NCBI RefSeq assembly: GCF_010537335.1
Contig: NZ_AP019711.1
Coordinates: 1,612,001-1,676,000, forward strand
Length of the DNA: 64,000 nt
Source of the DNA: Amedibacterium intestinale
Lineage (GTDB): Bacteria > Bacillota_I > Bacilli_A > Erysipelotrichales > Erysipelotrichaceae
Direction of reading: 5' to 3'
In this document: in pieces, positions 24,904 to 34,159 of the stretch
Layout of the letters: each line of letters starts with the position of its first letter
How positions within the stretch are numbered: position 1 is the first letter of the stretch
Position numbers and translations under genes: made by a program
The notes under the pieces: model-generated
What the model was told of the DNA's origin: nothing
Seen by the model: the letters and a program-made list of their open reading frames with translations, nothing else
The model's database searches: none

Positions 24904-27181
24904 GATAAACCTCCAAAAGATCATGTAATACGTTTCTGCATTCTGTTTCATCTTCTATGGTAAATACACATAAGAAAGAAGTAATACCAAGCTGTTTATA
25001 TTTTGATATATCTTTATAATTTTTTATTGGTTCTTCACTCAATAAATGCATTCGACAATGGATATCGTTCATCAATGGATAACGATGTCCTTTTATATCT
25101 CTTAAGGAATAGCGGGTATTTCCTCTGCATAATGCACAGTTTTGCTTATTGTTATCTTTGATGCATGCATTGACAGGACAATATTCACTCAGCATCAATT
25201 CCACATGCCCATATACCTGCAAAGCAAAATTTCCTTTCTGATGGAAATGCTTTTCAAATCCATCACAAAGATTTTTTATACTATTTTCATCATGTTCGAT
25301 AGACAACGTTACAATATCCAACCCATGAGAAAATGCAAACCCGGCAGAAAGAGAATTCGTTATATTCAAAGAAGTATCTCCTATCCCATGTTTCATATGA
25401 TGCATACCACCATTTTCCTGAATCATCGTATAGGGTTCATAATCCTCTTTCATAACACGGGCTTCTCTTTTATAAACATGTTCATCGATTTGATGAAGTT
25501 GATGATATAAAGCTTCATTTTCCACATAAATATTTGTAATTCCCATTTCTTTACAGACTTCATACTGTTTTTGAGTCGAAACAACTACTAAAAGTTCTTG
25601 TCGATTTTGAACAGGCAAACATGTAAACTTAGGTGTCTGTACTCTTCTATTTCCATTTACATTCTTTCGAAGTTCTTCCAGCTTGTTTAAAGCATCTCTT
25701 CGCATTCGATTTAATTCACTGATTGGAAAAATCCCCTGTATATCCGTATCCAATGTAATATCTTTAAATATAAAGGGAGTATCGTTGGTCTTTCTTAACT
25801 GTGTTTGAATTCTATCTGGATCTAATGCTGTTTTTCTTGCCAATTCACAAACACATTCACTTGCAATTTCTACTTTATGTATGCCATCTTCTACTACAAG
25901 TAATGGATGCTGCCCAATATGCATAGAAAACTGACCTGTAATTTCCACTTTTCGTTTTCCTTTTTCAAAGCTTTGTCGAAGATTTTCTAACTGTACTACA
26001 TCGCTTGTTTTCAAGACCTTGCTGCCTTTTTCCACATAAGTATTTACATCCATCTGAATCCTGTCATTTGCATAGGCTTTGTTAACCAGCAAGCCATTTT
26101 TATAAATTCGGTTTGCACAAAAACCTGCATCTTCCTTCTTACTAAGAATGCGAATTCCATCTCCCTGTGCTAAATCGTGATGTAAACGAATCGTCATTTT
26201 TCCTTTATGTACATTTTCCACAATACCAATTTCTATTCCTATATGATTTGGTCTTACAGGATTCATTAATGCACTTCCCATCTGATGAAACAGATGTCCT
26301 TTTGTAAAGCCTCGATGGAAAATCTTTTGCATTTCTTCCTTCATTTCTTTATCTACATGAAACTCTTTTTTTTCATAATAGGCATCAATCGCTTTACGAT
26401 ACAAAGAAGTCATTAGAGCTACATATTCTGGTCGCTTCATTCTTCCTTCAATCTTAAAGGAAGCAATTCCCGCTTCAATCAGTCTTGGGACTTCCTCTAA
26501 TGTATTTAAATCTTTACAGGAAAGAAGATAGCTGCCTTTTGTAGAAACATCTTTTCGAATTCCATTTTCTTCTTTTTCCAAGGTATACTGCATACGACAG
26601 TTTTGTGCACATTCTCCTTGATTCCCACTTCTTTGCAAAGTCTGTGAACTCATCAAACACTGTCCAGAATAAGAAACACACAGTGCTCCCTGTACAAACA
26701 CTTCCAAATCCAATCCTAATTTTGCATATTCCCTTATTTCTTCAATTGTTGTTTCTCTAGGAACGACTACACGACTAGCCCCTTCTTCTTTCATCATTAA
26801 AATACCATCATGATTATGGATGTGCATCTGCGTAGAAGCATGAAGTTCCATATCTGGAAGCAACTCTTTCAACAACACAAAAGCTCCCATGTCCTGAACA
26901 ATCAAAGCATCTACATCGGCCTCCTGCAGTTTTATCGCATATTCTTTAAAAGTCTCTAACTCTTCCTCATATAAAAGTGTATTTACAGTTACAAATACAC
27001 GTACTCCATATATATGTGCATAAGCGACCGCTTTTTTTAGCTCTTCTTCATCAAAATTATTCGCAAATGCTCTTGCCCCAAACATCATTCCACCTAAGTA
27101 CACGGCATCACAGCCATTTTGTACTGCGGAGCGCAAAGCATCAAAAGAACCTGCCGGAGATAAAAGTTCTACTTTTTTCAT
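24896..27181 (-). CDS. U32 family peptidase with DUF3656-like domain
   Basis: This 761-residue protein starts with the U32 domain (ELLSPAGSFDALRSAVQNG, VYLGG, FARAFANNF-like) and the family signature region SSQTLQRSGNQGECAQNCR. The following IEGRMKRPEYVA is typical. A collagenase-like/DUF3656 domain follows, then a C-terminal part with extra cysteines. Members such as RlhA act in 23S rRNA hydroxylation; others are linked to tRNA modification or collagen breakdown. I expect an RNA-modification role with an iron-sulfur cluster, as inference. It overlaps the ThrE-type gene upstream (ATGA) and the MATE gene downstream. Confidence 0.9.
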   Translation of the reverse strand: MKKVELLSPAGSFDALRSAVQNGCDAVYLGGMMFGARAFANNFDEEELKKAVAYAHIYGVRVFVTVNTLLYEEELETFKEYAIKLQEADVDALIVQDMGAFVLLKELLPDMELHASTQMHIHNHDGILMMKEEGASRVVVPRETTIEEIREYAKLGLDLEVFVQGALCVSYSGQCLMSSQTLQRSGNQGECAQNCRMQYTLEKEENGIRKDVSTKGSYLLSCKDLNTLEEVPRLIEAGIASFKIEGRMKRPEYVALMTSLYRKAIDAYYEKKEFHVDKEMKEEMQKIFHRGFTKGHLFHQMGSALMNPVRPNHIGIEIGIVENVHKGKMTIRLHHDLAQGDGIRILSKKEDAGFCANRIYKNGLLVNKAYANDRIQMDVNTYVEKGSKVLKTSDVVQLENLRQSFEKGKRKVEITGQFSMHIGQHPLLVVEDGIHKVEIASECVCELARKTALDPDRIQTQLRKTNDTPFIFKDITLDTDIQGIFPISELNRMRRDALNKLEELRKNVNGNRRVQTPKFTCLPVQNRQELLVVVSTQKQYEVCKEMGITNIYVENEALYHQLHQIDEHVYKREARVMKEDYEPYTMIQENGGMHHMKHGIGDTSLNITNSLSAGFAFSHGLDIVTLSIEHDENSIKNLCDGFEKHFHQKGNFALQVYGHVELMLSEYCPVNACIKDNNKQNCALCRGNTRYSLRDIKGHRYPLMNDIHCRMHLLSEEPIKNYKDISKYKQLGITSFLCVFTIEDETECRNVLHDLLEVYHA

Positions 27182-27633
27182 ACTCTTGCCTTCCTTTCTT
27201 TCTGCATATGATAAAATGCACGCATAAGTGTTGATACAAGTAAGATTCCTAAAACAAGTACCCCTGCGATGCTAATCGTATTTAATCCTATTGCCAATGC
27301 CTTATCGATATTTCCTGCAATAGCCTGCTGCATTGTTCGATACATACCTCCACCAGGTACCAAAGGAATTAAGGCACAAATAATAAACGTTGTAACTGGT
27401 GTTTTACAAACACGAGCTAAAATTTCAGAATACAGCGAGAAGACAACAGATCCTGAAAACATAGCAATCATTTCACTGCCTCCAAGAAATAGCACAAGTT
27501 TATAAACCATTCCACCAATAGCTCCACCAATTCCAGCAAGAATCAAGTTTTTTCCTTTAATATTAAATAAAATACCAAAACCAAGACTTGCCAGAAAACT
27601 GCTAAATAAACCACTAAACATTATCTGCAGCAT
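27178..27633 (-). CDS. ThrE-type exporter, small subunit (threonine/serine exporter C-terminal half)
   Basis: This protein of about 151 residues has four to five hydrophobic helices and the pattern LVPGGGMYRTMQQ seen in the ThrE_2 family. It forms the second half of a threonine/serine-exporter-like system whose first half is encoded next to it. The ATG at 27633 lies eight nt after GGAGG inside the end of the previous gene; the annotated longer start (27648) would place the site within the coding region. Its stop overlaps the U32 gene start as ATGA. The exported substrate is likely an amino acid. Confidence 0.87.
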   Translation of the reverse strand: MLQIMFSGLFSSFLASLGFGILFNIKGKNLILAGIGGAIGGMVYKLVLFLGGSEMIAMFSGSVVFSLYSEILARVCKTPVTTFIICALIPLVPGGGMYRTMQQAIAGNIDKALAIGLNTISIAGVLVLGILLVSTLMRAFYHMQKERKARV

Positions 27634-27634
27634 A

Positions 27635-28399
27635 TCACATACCTCCAAGTCTTAACGAAATACTTAACACAAAGCCAACTCCTACCGCAATCGCAATCGC
27701 AACTAAAATAGCTTCTGTTGCACGAGCAACCCCAGATAAATAATCGCCTGCTACAGTATCACGTACTGCATTTGTAATCGCAAGACCAGGCACAAGCAAC
27801 ATAATACTGGAAATGATCATAATATCCATATCTGTATCTTGAAAACATAAATGAAGAAAAACAGCAATAAATGCCGCAACACCTGCAGAAACAGCATTCA
27901 CAAAAAAAGAATTCAGTTGTATTTTCTCTAGGCACCAGCAAACACATTTAATGAAAATTCCAATAATAAAGGCACAAATAGCTTCTTTCCATGTGCCATC
28001 AAAAAAAATAGCAAATCCTGCTGCCCCAATCGCTCCAAATAACATTGTCACTAGAAAAGAATAACGAGTTTGTTTCCTTATTTCATCAAGCTCTGTTTCC
28101 AATTCCTCTAAAGTATAAGGTGTAACACTTGCCTTGCGAGATAATGCATTAATTTTATCAATGCAATTTAAATCAACACTTCGACTATGCACCCTCATGA
28201 TCTTCGTAAAAGTTTGATCATTTACTGTTATAGAAAACATGATACCAGTAGGAGTAACAAAACTATCTGCATCTTGAACTTCTACAAAGCTCTTGCATAA
28301 ACGAACCATTGTTTCTTCTACTCGATATATTTCTGCACCACTTTGAATAAGCAGTTTCCCTGCAAAGCCAACCGTATTTAACAGTCTATTTGTATCCAT
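27635..28399 (-). CDS. ThrE-type exporter, large subunit (DUF1212)
   Basis: This 254-residue protein has an N-terminal soluble domain (GKLLIQSGAEIYRVEETMVRL, family motif GxxLlxsGaexyrvE) and five membrane helices with LLVPGLAITNAVRDTVAGDYLSG. It belongs to the ThrE_1/DUF1212 family, in which two separate genes replace the single ThrE of actinobacteria. It lies 1 nt from the small-subunit gene and probably forms a complex with it. An AAGGGG site precedes the ATG. Confidence 0.92.
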   Translation of the reverse strand: MDTNRLLNTVGFAGKLLIQSGAEIYRVEETMVRLCKSFVEVQDADSFVTPTGIMFSITVNDQTFTKIMRVHSRSVDLNCIDKINALSRKASVTPYTLEELETELDEIRKQTRYSFLVTMLFGAIGAAGFAIFFDGTWKEAICAFIIGIFIKCVCWCLEKIQLNSFFVNAVSAGVAAFIAVFLHLCFQDTDMDIMIISSIMLLVPGLAITNAVRDTVAGDYLSGVARATEAILVAIAIAVGVGFVLSISLRLGGM

Positions 28400-28555
28400 A
28401 ACAGCACCCCTTTATTTCCTTTATACAGTATAACGGACAGCCTAAAAAAAAGAAACTCTTTTTTATTAAATAGATAATGTTTAAAGAAGAAAATCATGGA
28501 AAGAACATGTTTTATGATATACTTAATAGTAGTTAGAAATACAAGGAGATCGTAT

Positions 28556-29602
28556 ATGACAAAAATTAATTATGGAGAAGTTATGCAGAATTTTCGAGAA
28601 GAAATCGAAGCTCTGTCAAAAAAAGATAAAAAGGAAATTGAACAAAAAGATTTTCCTCATCTTCTTTCTGCTTTACCATGCCTACTAGCAAATTATCCAG
28701 TCTTTTCTAATAAAATAGAGCGAGAAGATTTAGAGAAGTATGTTCATGAACGTTTTGGAATTCACGATGAAAAAAGTGCGGTAGAAAATATTCACAGCTT
28801 TGTCTTCAACAACACCCAGGCACAGTTTGAATATTGTCTGAAATATTGGCAAGGGCAAGCAAAAAATCTAGATGATGCGGATGAGAAAACCAAAGACTTC
28901 TTTAAAAAATGCCAGGCATTCGCAAAAGAACTATATCCAGAAGTATTAGATAGAGGGTTTTGTGGCTTTGATTTTGGAGAAGCTATTCGCATGGCAAAAG
29001 AATGTTATAGTGTTGGGTATTTAAGTGAAGAGGGATATCATTTTATGCTTAATGATATTGCAAATCGTGCTTTTTACACATTTGATAGCTGGGAAGATTA
29101 TGCTTTAAGTTATGTATGTGGAGGAACTTATTATTTATATTGTAAATCTGGAGGAAATGAAGAGTTTGCGAAAAAAATGTGTGAAACACTTATGGGTGGC
29201 ATACGTGAACTTTATAAAGAAAATGGTCTATGGGCAGAAAGTGCATGGCCAAAAGGTAAACGTTATTTTCGATTTTTAAAAGATGTTAAAAAAGTGATTG
29301 AAAGCAAGGAAGCAGGCCTTGTAAGTGATCGTATTAGTATTGATGGAGGAAACATTAACTATATGGTTCGTATCCAGCCAGTAGAAGGAACAACAGATAG
29401 TGGATGGCAATTCTTCCATGGAGATGAATCAAAAGAATATTTAGAAAATGTATCAAATACACAATTATTTCAATTAAATGTTATATGCAATATGGATTCA
29501 TCCATCATTCCTTTACTGGATTCCCCAGTAGGAACCGCTTATAGAAGAACAAAAGATGGTACATTTGTAAAAGTTGAAGTTAAAAAGGTGCTCCAAAAAT
29601 AG
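28556..29602 (+). CDS. DUF1266 and DUF2185 two-domain protein
   Basis: This 348-residue protein starts at ATG 28556 after AAGGAG; the first 20 upstream codons are probably not translated. The middle part (AIRMAKECYSVGYLSEEGYH ... FYTFDSWEDYALSYVCGG) matches DUF1266. The C-terminal ~110 residues (DSGWQFFHGDESKEYL ... IIPLLDSPVGTAYRR) match DUF2185/Imm33-like immunity domains. Both domains occur in polymorphic-toxin and T6/T7-type contexts, so an immunity or defence-linked role is possible. No toxin is nearby. The second ISL3-like element begins right after its stop codon. Confidence 0.8.
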   Translation: MTKINYGEVMQNFREEIEALSKKDKKEIEQKDFPHLLSALPCLLANYPVFSNKIEREDLEKYVHERFGIHDEKSAVENIHSFVFNNTQAQFEYCLKYWQGQAKNLDDADEKTKDFFKKCQAFAKELYPEVLDRGFCGFDFGEAIRMAKECYSVGYLSEEGYHFMLNDIANRAFYTFDSWEDYALSYVCGGTYYLYCKSGGNEEFAKKMCETLMGGIRELYKENGLWAESAWPKGKRYFRFLKDVKKVIESKEAGLVSDRISIDGGNINYMVRIQPVEGTTDSGWQFFHGDESKEYLENVSNTQLFQLNVICNMDSSIIPLLDSPVGTAYRRTKDGTFVKVEVKKVLQK

Positions 29603-29628
29603 TTGGGGTTAGCTGAATTTGATCTTCG

Positions 29629-29641
29629 AGATTACTTGGGG
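29629..29641 (+). repeat. Left terminal inverted repeat of the second element
   Basis: AGATTACTTGGGG is the exact reverse complement of 31841-31853. Confidence 0.75.
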
Positions 29642-29692
29642 GCGGCATATACCCTATTTCGTTGAGAGGGTCTAAAGGGCTCATCACCTGTC

Positions 29693-31138
29693 CTAGGTGG
29701 TGGGCTCCTTTTTTTCGACCATCTTTACGCTTTTGTCTTTCTCGTCGATCGCAAATTCTATGCCTTTTTCAAGGACCAACATGCATCGGTTACGGAATCG
29801 TTCCCAATTGGTATATCCGTTGGCTGCCTTGGTAATCAGCTTGACGGTTCCGTTGAGTCGTTCCATCAGTGCGTTGTTGAGCCTTTTATATCCGACAGTG
29901 ATTTGTCCTGTCTTTCTCGAGAGCTTGTATTCGGTTTTGGCTATGTAGAAAGAATTGATGATCTCGGTTTGCCAGTTGGCTAATGTGTAACTAAACTTGA
30001 CCATTTCTTCTACATTGCTTTCTCTGAAATCGGTAATGACTTTTTTCAAAGCAGCAGGTGCCGTTTCAAGTGTGTTCGAGACATAGAAATCCGTAAGTTC
30101 ATCCTTTAATTCCCAGGCCGTGTTTATATCCGGATGAATAGATACAAGCGCATTGGCATAATCGTATGGGTTCATATATCGTTTTAGAACCTTATTATAT
30201 TCTTTTGGTCTTAAAATATCGAAAAGTGGTTTTCCATCGGCGCCTTTAGATCTTGTAAAGTGCTTGAACAGGAGTCCGTTCTTGTGTTTTAACAGATAAT
30301 AGTTTTCTTCTTGTTCCTGGGTGCGTTTCGATGTGTTGATGCATCGCAGGGGGTTCATGATCCTTAAGCGAACCCTGTCCACTCTGCGGTGCAGTTCCTG
30401 TGAAACATGATAATGGTCGACCACATGAATCGCATTTTTGAAATGTTTTTTAATAATCCTGCGGTATGGTTCGTACATATCCGTAATCATGATATGGACC
30501 TGATCTATTTCATATTTTGGTATATTTGAGAAGTATTTATCTAAATATTCATATCGTCGACTAGGCAAGATATCGATTGGCTGCCCATTGGTCTGATCGA
30601 TCAAAAGACAGATGTACTTACTGTTTTGTGTTTTGGAATGAAAGGCATAGTTTTCATCTGTGCACATGATTTCTGGCAGTTTTGCCCTTGGAATCGAAAC
30701 AACCGAATCGAAGATCGATGAAACAGAAGTTGGAGAAATATGATATCTCTTAGCTGCGTGGGTAAAGGTTTCGCCAGGTTCTTGCAAGTCCTTGAGGATC
30801 TGAAGCATCAGATCTGAAGAAATCTTCATGTTCTGGAAGACGAAAGGATTGTATTCATAGAACGTTTTGTGGCATATTGGGCAGATATATCGCCTGGCAT
30901 GGTATTGAAGAACACATTTTTTATCGGCCAGTAACGAGTGCTGGATTGTCTTGGTCACATATCCCTTGATCTTCGTGATGGGATTTCCACATTCAGGACA
31001 AGCTGGTCGAGAATCTAAAAGCTTTACATCGATGATCGTCTGTTCATTTCGTCTAATACAGGAACAGGATTCTAAAATCGATGAATCCAGATTGAAGATT
31101 GTGCAAATAGAAGCTTCGCAATTGATAAAGTCTTGCAT
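29693..31138 (-). CDS. ISL3 family transposase
   Basis: This 481-residue transposase has the N-terminal zinc finger (CPECGNPITK then CPICHKTFYE), the central DENYAFHSK (first Asp), MITDMYEPYRR (second Asp), VVDHYHVSQELHRRVDRVR and the late NNALMERLNGTVK (Glu). It aligns along its length with the transposase at 14797-16197, but many residues differ. AGGAGG lies nine nt upstream of the ATG at 31138. The frame is intact, so the element may be active. Confidence 0.95.
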   Translation of the reverse strand: MQDFINCEASICTIFNLDSSILESCSCIRRNEQTIIDVKLLDSRPACPECGNPITKIKGYVTKTIQHSLLADKKCVLQYHARRYICPICHKTFYEYNPFVFQNMKISSDLMLQILKDLQEPGETFTHAAKRYHISPTSVSSIFDSVVSIPRAKLPEIMCTDENYAFHSKTQNSKYICLLIDQTNGQPIDILPSRRYEYLDKYFSNIPKYEIDQVHIMITDMYEPYRRIIKKHFKNAIHVVDHYHVSQELHRRVDRVRLRIMNPLRCINTSKRTQEQEENYYLLKHKNGLLFKHFTRSKGADGKPLFDILRPKEYNKVLKRYMNPYDYANALVSIHPDINTAWELKDELTDFYVSNTLETAPAALKKVITDFRESNVEEMVKFSYTLANWQTEIINSFYIAKTEYKLSRKTGQITVGYKRLNNALMERLNGTVKLITKAANGYTNWERFRNRCMLVLEKGIEFAIDEKDKSVKMVEKKEPTT

Positions 31139-31232
31139 ATTGTGTCACCTCCTGATAAAGCAAGTCTTCGTACACCTTAACTATAAGCGAAGCAGGCATA
31201 TCTGGATATACATATCGGGTTGGTCGCTGTTT

Positions 31233-31688
31233 TTATCGACTTAAAAATGCATAAGAACCGAATTTTCGAAAAAGCGAGCTCCGGCGTAAGAAGGCAAGAT
31301 AATCCGAATCTTCTGAAGATTTTGGAAAAGGTGGGAAAAAACTTTTGATGAATCTGTAGAAATAAGAATCTTCTAATGATCGGTCAGGCTCTTTATTCAA
31401 AACCTTTCGGATGGATAAATAGACATGATTGAATCCTGGAACTACAAAAGAAGGAAGAATGATATGAATAGCACCACATTCTTTACACCGACATCGCTGG
31501 GCATTGATCAAAACAGTGCGAGTCACAAAGATAAATTTACGAACACGATGTCCATAAAAAATCAAAGAACCCTTCGCATGACAACGAGGACATTCCATGG
31601 TATGGATCGTAATATTAAATTTATTGATTAAATTGTCATATGAGCGTTGATTAAATTGTTCATTGTGATTACAATATAGATGTAACAT
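31233..31688 (-). CDS. DUF6431 zinc-ribbon protein of ISL3-like element
   Basis: This 151-residue protein has CPRC (about residue 34) and CRCKECG (about 70), a probable zinc ribbon, then a basic helical tail. It is the counterpart of the 14199-14678 protein and shares the CxxC-x(n)-CxxC layout, the hydrophobic middle and the YSIF/YFYRFI-type segment. It precedes the transposase by 94 nt. The function within the element is unknown; end recognition or regulation is possible. Confidence 0.8.
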   Translation of the reverse strand: MLHLYCNHNEQFNQRSYDNLINKFNITIHTMECPRCHAKGSLIFYGHRVRKFIFVTRTVLINAQRCRCKECGAIHIILPSFVVPGFNHVYLSIRKVLNKEPDRSLEDSYFYRFIKSFFPPFPKSSEDSDYLAFLRRSSLFRKFGSYAFLSR

Positions 31689-31815
31689 GAGTGGTACCGA
31701 ACAGGGCCACAGAAAAGCGGTTGCCGGGGTGAGAAAATATGGTAACTGCTTTTTTTAATGCCTGTTATTATCCTTTCGATCATAGTATAATACGAAACCC
31801 CAAAAAGTTTGGAAC

Positions 31816-31843
31816 AAAAAAAGGGCAGGTAAGTTCCTTGCCC
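31816..31843 (-). terminator. Hairpin terminator inside the right end of the second element
   Basis: On the minus strand GGGCAAGG-AACTTA-CCTGCCC is followed by seven T. It would stop outside transcription before it reaches the transposase genes, a known feature of insertion sequences. Confidence 0.65.
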
Positions 31844-31853
31844 CAAGTAATCT
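31841..31853 (-). repeat. Right terminal inverted repeat of the second element
   Basis: CCCCAAGTAATCT is the exact reverse complement of 29629-29641. Confidence 0.75.
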
Positions 31854-31903
31854 TGGGTAAACCCCTAACCCTAACCATTCTTGGATAACCGTTAAAAAAG
31901 CAT

Positions 31904-31930
31904 AAAAGGAACCTTTTAAGGGTTCCTTTT
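31904..31930 (-). terminator. Terminator of the two-component operon
   Basis: The 10-bp stem AAAAGGAACC/GGTTCCTTTT with a 7-nt loop lies directly after, and partly in, the stop of the kinase gene. The minus strand continues with TTTTATGC and TTTTTT. Confidence 0.7.
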
Positions 31931-33311
31931 AATTACGTCCTTTTTTTGAACATTCCTTTTTATGAATCCTAAAGATGACTCCATAAGCTGTATTTTCACC
32001 ACAAACACTATATCCATTTGCCTGTACAACTTTTGATACAATACTTAAACCTAAACCGAACTTTCCACCTTTTCCCATCTCATATGGTTTAAACAAAGTT
32101 TTGATACGGTCTTCTTCAAGACAAGGTCCATCATTAGCAATTGTTAATCCTTCCTGCTCATTTAAATGGATATCAATCACAGTATTTGCATAACGCAATG
32201 CATTTTCAATTATATTTTCAACTGCAACACGCCATGGTTCATCCAATCCATCAAAATAAATTTCTTCTAAGTCTGTTTTAATTTCAATTTCTGGTTTTAT
32301 CAAACGTGTATTTTGTACAACGGTTTCTACTATATCTTTCATATTAGAGCGAATACCCTCACTATCTTGAGAAATTAAGTATTCTACACGATTCATAAAT
32401 AATAAAGAATGTACCTTCTGTTCCAATCGATCCGCATTCTCAATAATAACATCTACACTTTTTTCCAGTGTTCCATATGGATATATACCATCTTTTATAC
32501 TTTCACCATATGATTTAATTGTCGCAATTGGTGTTTTCAAATCATGAGAAATGTTATGAATCATTTCTTCTTTTGTCTTTTCCTGACGAAGAAGTTCTTC
32601 TCTCATACTAACAAGTGCATCTGCAAGTTCTCCTATTTCATCTTTACGGTTGACATGCAGTTCTGCATCTTTTCCAAGTTTTACTCTTTCTATATAATTT
32701 CGAATCTGATTTAATGGATGAATCAAAGTAACTACCCACATCATTAAAATGATAAAGAAGAAACCAACAACAATAATTGTTATATAAACAACACTATTGA
32801 TGAGCATATCTTCCATTTTTACAGTATTATCACTATATGTTTTTGTAAGTACAAGGCGATCCTCTTTAAATTTACGAATTACATAATAAGAATCTACACC
32901 TGTTTCTTTATTTTTATAAATACCGTGATATGGTTTTCCATCATTGTGATTATAACACTTTAAAACATCTTGACAAATCTGCTGCCACTCATTAGAATTC
33001 AAATCCGGCTTGTTTGAATAAGCATTGTTATAGGCCAAGACCAAGTTGTTTCCTTTCACAACAATTGTATAAGTGATAGTTTGGTCAGCTTCACTATAAA
33101 TAGAATCATCGCCAATCGCATTACTAGCTCCTAACAAAGCCAATTGTGTATTATCCAATGTTTCAAATACTTGTTCTTTAATAGCGTTATCCACACTATT
33201 ATTGATATATATAAAGAAAAAAGCAGAGAAAAAAGTAACAAAAAATGCAATGAGCGCAAACAGCTGCTGTGTCAGTGATAAACCTTTAATAAACTGATTA
33301 AACTGTTTCAT
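31929..33311 (-). CDS. Sensor histidine kinase (OmpR-type partner)
   Basis: This 460-residue kinase has two membrane helices (about 16-36 and 170-195) around a ~130-residue extracellular sensor domain. A HAMP linker (ELHVNRKDEIGELADAL), a HisKA box (MIHNISHDLKTPIATIKSY, phospho-acceptor His) and a HATPase_c domain with ENIIENALRYA and GLGLSIVSKV follow. It starts 1 nt after the stop of the response regulator gene and should phosphorylate it. The signal is unknown; the extracellular domain has no recognised fold. Confidence 0.95.
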   Translation of the reverse strand: MKQFNQFIKGLSLTQQLFALIAFFVTFFSAFFFIYINNSVDNAIKEQVFETLDNTQLALLGASNAIGDDSIYSEADQTITYTIVVKGNNLVLAYNNAYSNKPDLNSNEWQQICQDVLKCYNHNDGKPYHGIYKNKETGVDSYYVIRKFKEDRLVLTKTYSDNTVKMEDMLINSVVYITIIVVGFFFIILMMWVVTLIHPLNQIRNYIERVKLGKDAELHVNRKDEIGELADALVSMREELLRQEKTKEEMIHNISHDLKTPIATIKSYGESIKDGIYPYGTLEKSVDVIIENADRLEQKVHSLLFMNRVEYLISQDSEGIRSNMKDIVETVVQNTRLIKPEIEIKTDLEEIYFDGLDEPWRVAVENIIENALRYANTVIDIHLNEQEGLTIANDGPCLEEDRIKTLFKPYEMGKGGKFGLGLSIVSKVVQANGYSVCGENTAYGVIFRIHKKECSKKGRN

Positions 33312-33312
33312 A

Positions 33313-33972
33313 CTAACCTAATCGATATCCATATCCATAAATCGTATGAATATTTAAATTGGGAAGTTTTTTACGTAAACGACGAAGAGTATCATCTACC
33401 ACGCGATCACTTCCAAAATAGTTTTCTTCCCACACATTAGTAAGAATTTTATCCCTATTAAATGCCATCCCTTTATTTTTAATAAACATCATTAACAAGT
33501 CAAATTCCTTTGTTGTTAAGTCAATCTCTTTTCCACCATCAAATACTTTACGCTGTTCTTCATCTAATTCATATCCATCTACCATAATTCTGTTAGAATC
33601 ATTTTTATATACACGTTTTATTACATTATTTACACGAAGAACCAATTCTTTTGGAGAAAACGGTTTTGTAATATAGTCATCGCTTCCTTTTTCCAAACCA
33701 ATGATACGATCAAATTCTTTATCTCTTGCGGACATAAAGATAACAGGTATATCTTTTCCCTGCAGACGAATTTCTTCAATCAAATCAAAACCGCTCTTAT
33801 CATCCAGCATGATATCTAATATCCATAAATGCACATCATCATCACTTACATGTGCACTTGCTTCTTCATATGTATAATAAGAACGAACCTCATAGCCCTC
33901 TTTTTTCAAATATTGATTTACAAGGTCATTTATTGCCTTTTCATCTTCTACTACACAGATAACTTTTTTCAT
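33313..33972 (-). CDS. OmpR family response regulator
   Basis: This 219-residue DNA-binding regulator has a receiver domain with acidic pocket Glu9/Asp10, phospho-acceptor Asp53 (LWILDIMLDD) and a conserved Lys in SARDKEF. A winged-helix output domain follows (LTTKEFDLLMMFIKNKG ... VDDTLRRLRKKLP). ATG 33972 is chosen, eight nt after GAGG; the GTG three codons upstream would overlap that site. It is cotranscribed with the sensor kinase. Targets are not visible in the window. Confidence 0.95.
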   Translation of the reverse strand: MKKVICVVEDEKAINDLVNQYLKKEGYEVRSYYTYEEASAHVSDDDVHLWILDIMLDDKSGFDLIEEIRLQGKDIPVIFMSARDKEFDRIIGLEKGSDDYITKPFSPKELVLRVNNVIKRVYKNDSNRIMVDGYELDEEQRKVFDGGKEIDLTTKEFDLLMMFIKNKGMAFNRDKILTNVWEENYFGSDRVVDDTLRRLRKKLPNLNIHTIYGYGYRLG

Positions 33973-34121
33973 TTGATTCACCTCTTAACTCTTATTTTAG
34001 AACAAATTATGTGAAAAAAAAAGAGATTTTTCCCTTTCCTTTAATTTCCTTTCTGTTTTACATTTTTATCACATAATTTTTCAGTTTTATAAATTTTTAC
34101 ATTTCTTCCTATTAAAATGTT

Positions 34122-34155
34122 AAAAAGATGCTTTCATTTACGAAAACATCTTTTT
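34122..34155 (-). terminator. Terminator of the cdaA-cdaR-glmM operon
   Basis: The stem AAAAAGATG/CATCTTTTT extends imperfectly inward (TTTTC/GAAAG) and gives a T-run on the minus strand a few nt after the glmM stop. Confidence 0.75.
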
Positions 34156-34159
34156 ATAT

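Larger units (their letters stand above)
29603..31876 (-). mobile_element. Second ISL3-like element with DUF6431 protein and transposase
   Basis: Inverted repeats AGATTACTTGGGG (29629-29641) and CCCCAAGTAATCT (31841-31853) lie inside the outer motifs GGGTTAG (29606-29612) and CTAACCC (31865-31871). The element reads on the minus strand: hairpin, DUF6431 gene, transposase. Like the first element, it abuts the stop codon of its left neighbour (TAG at 29600-29602). No target duplication is evident, so ends are good to about 10-20 bp. Confidence 0.75.

Noticed and set aside
25142-25510. 122-codon open frame antisense to the U32 peptidase
   Set aside because: It is a shadow of the conserved U32 gene and has no translation signal.
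29640-29730. GC-rich hairpin at the end of the second transposase gene as a terminator for the DUF1266 gene
   Set aside because: The CATCACCT/AGGTGGTG stem is separated from the T-run by several unpaired bases; I could not decide on its direction.
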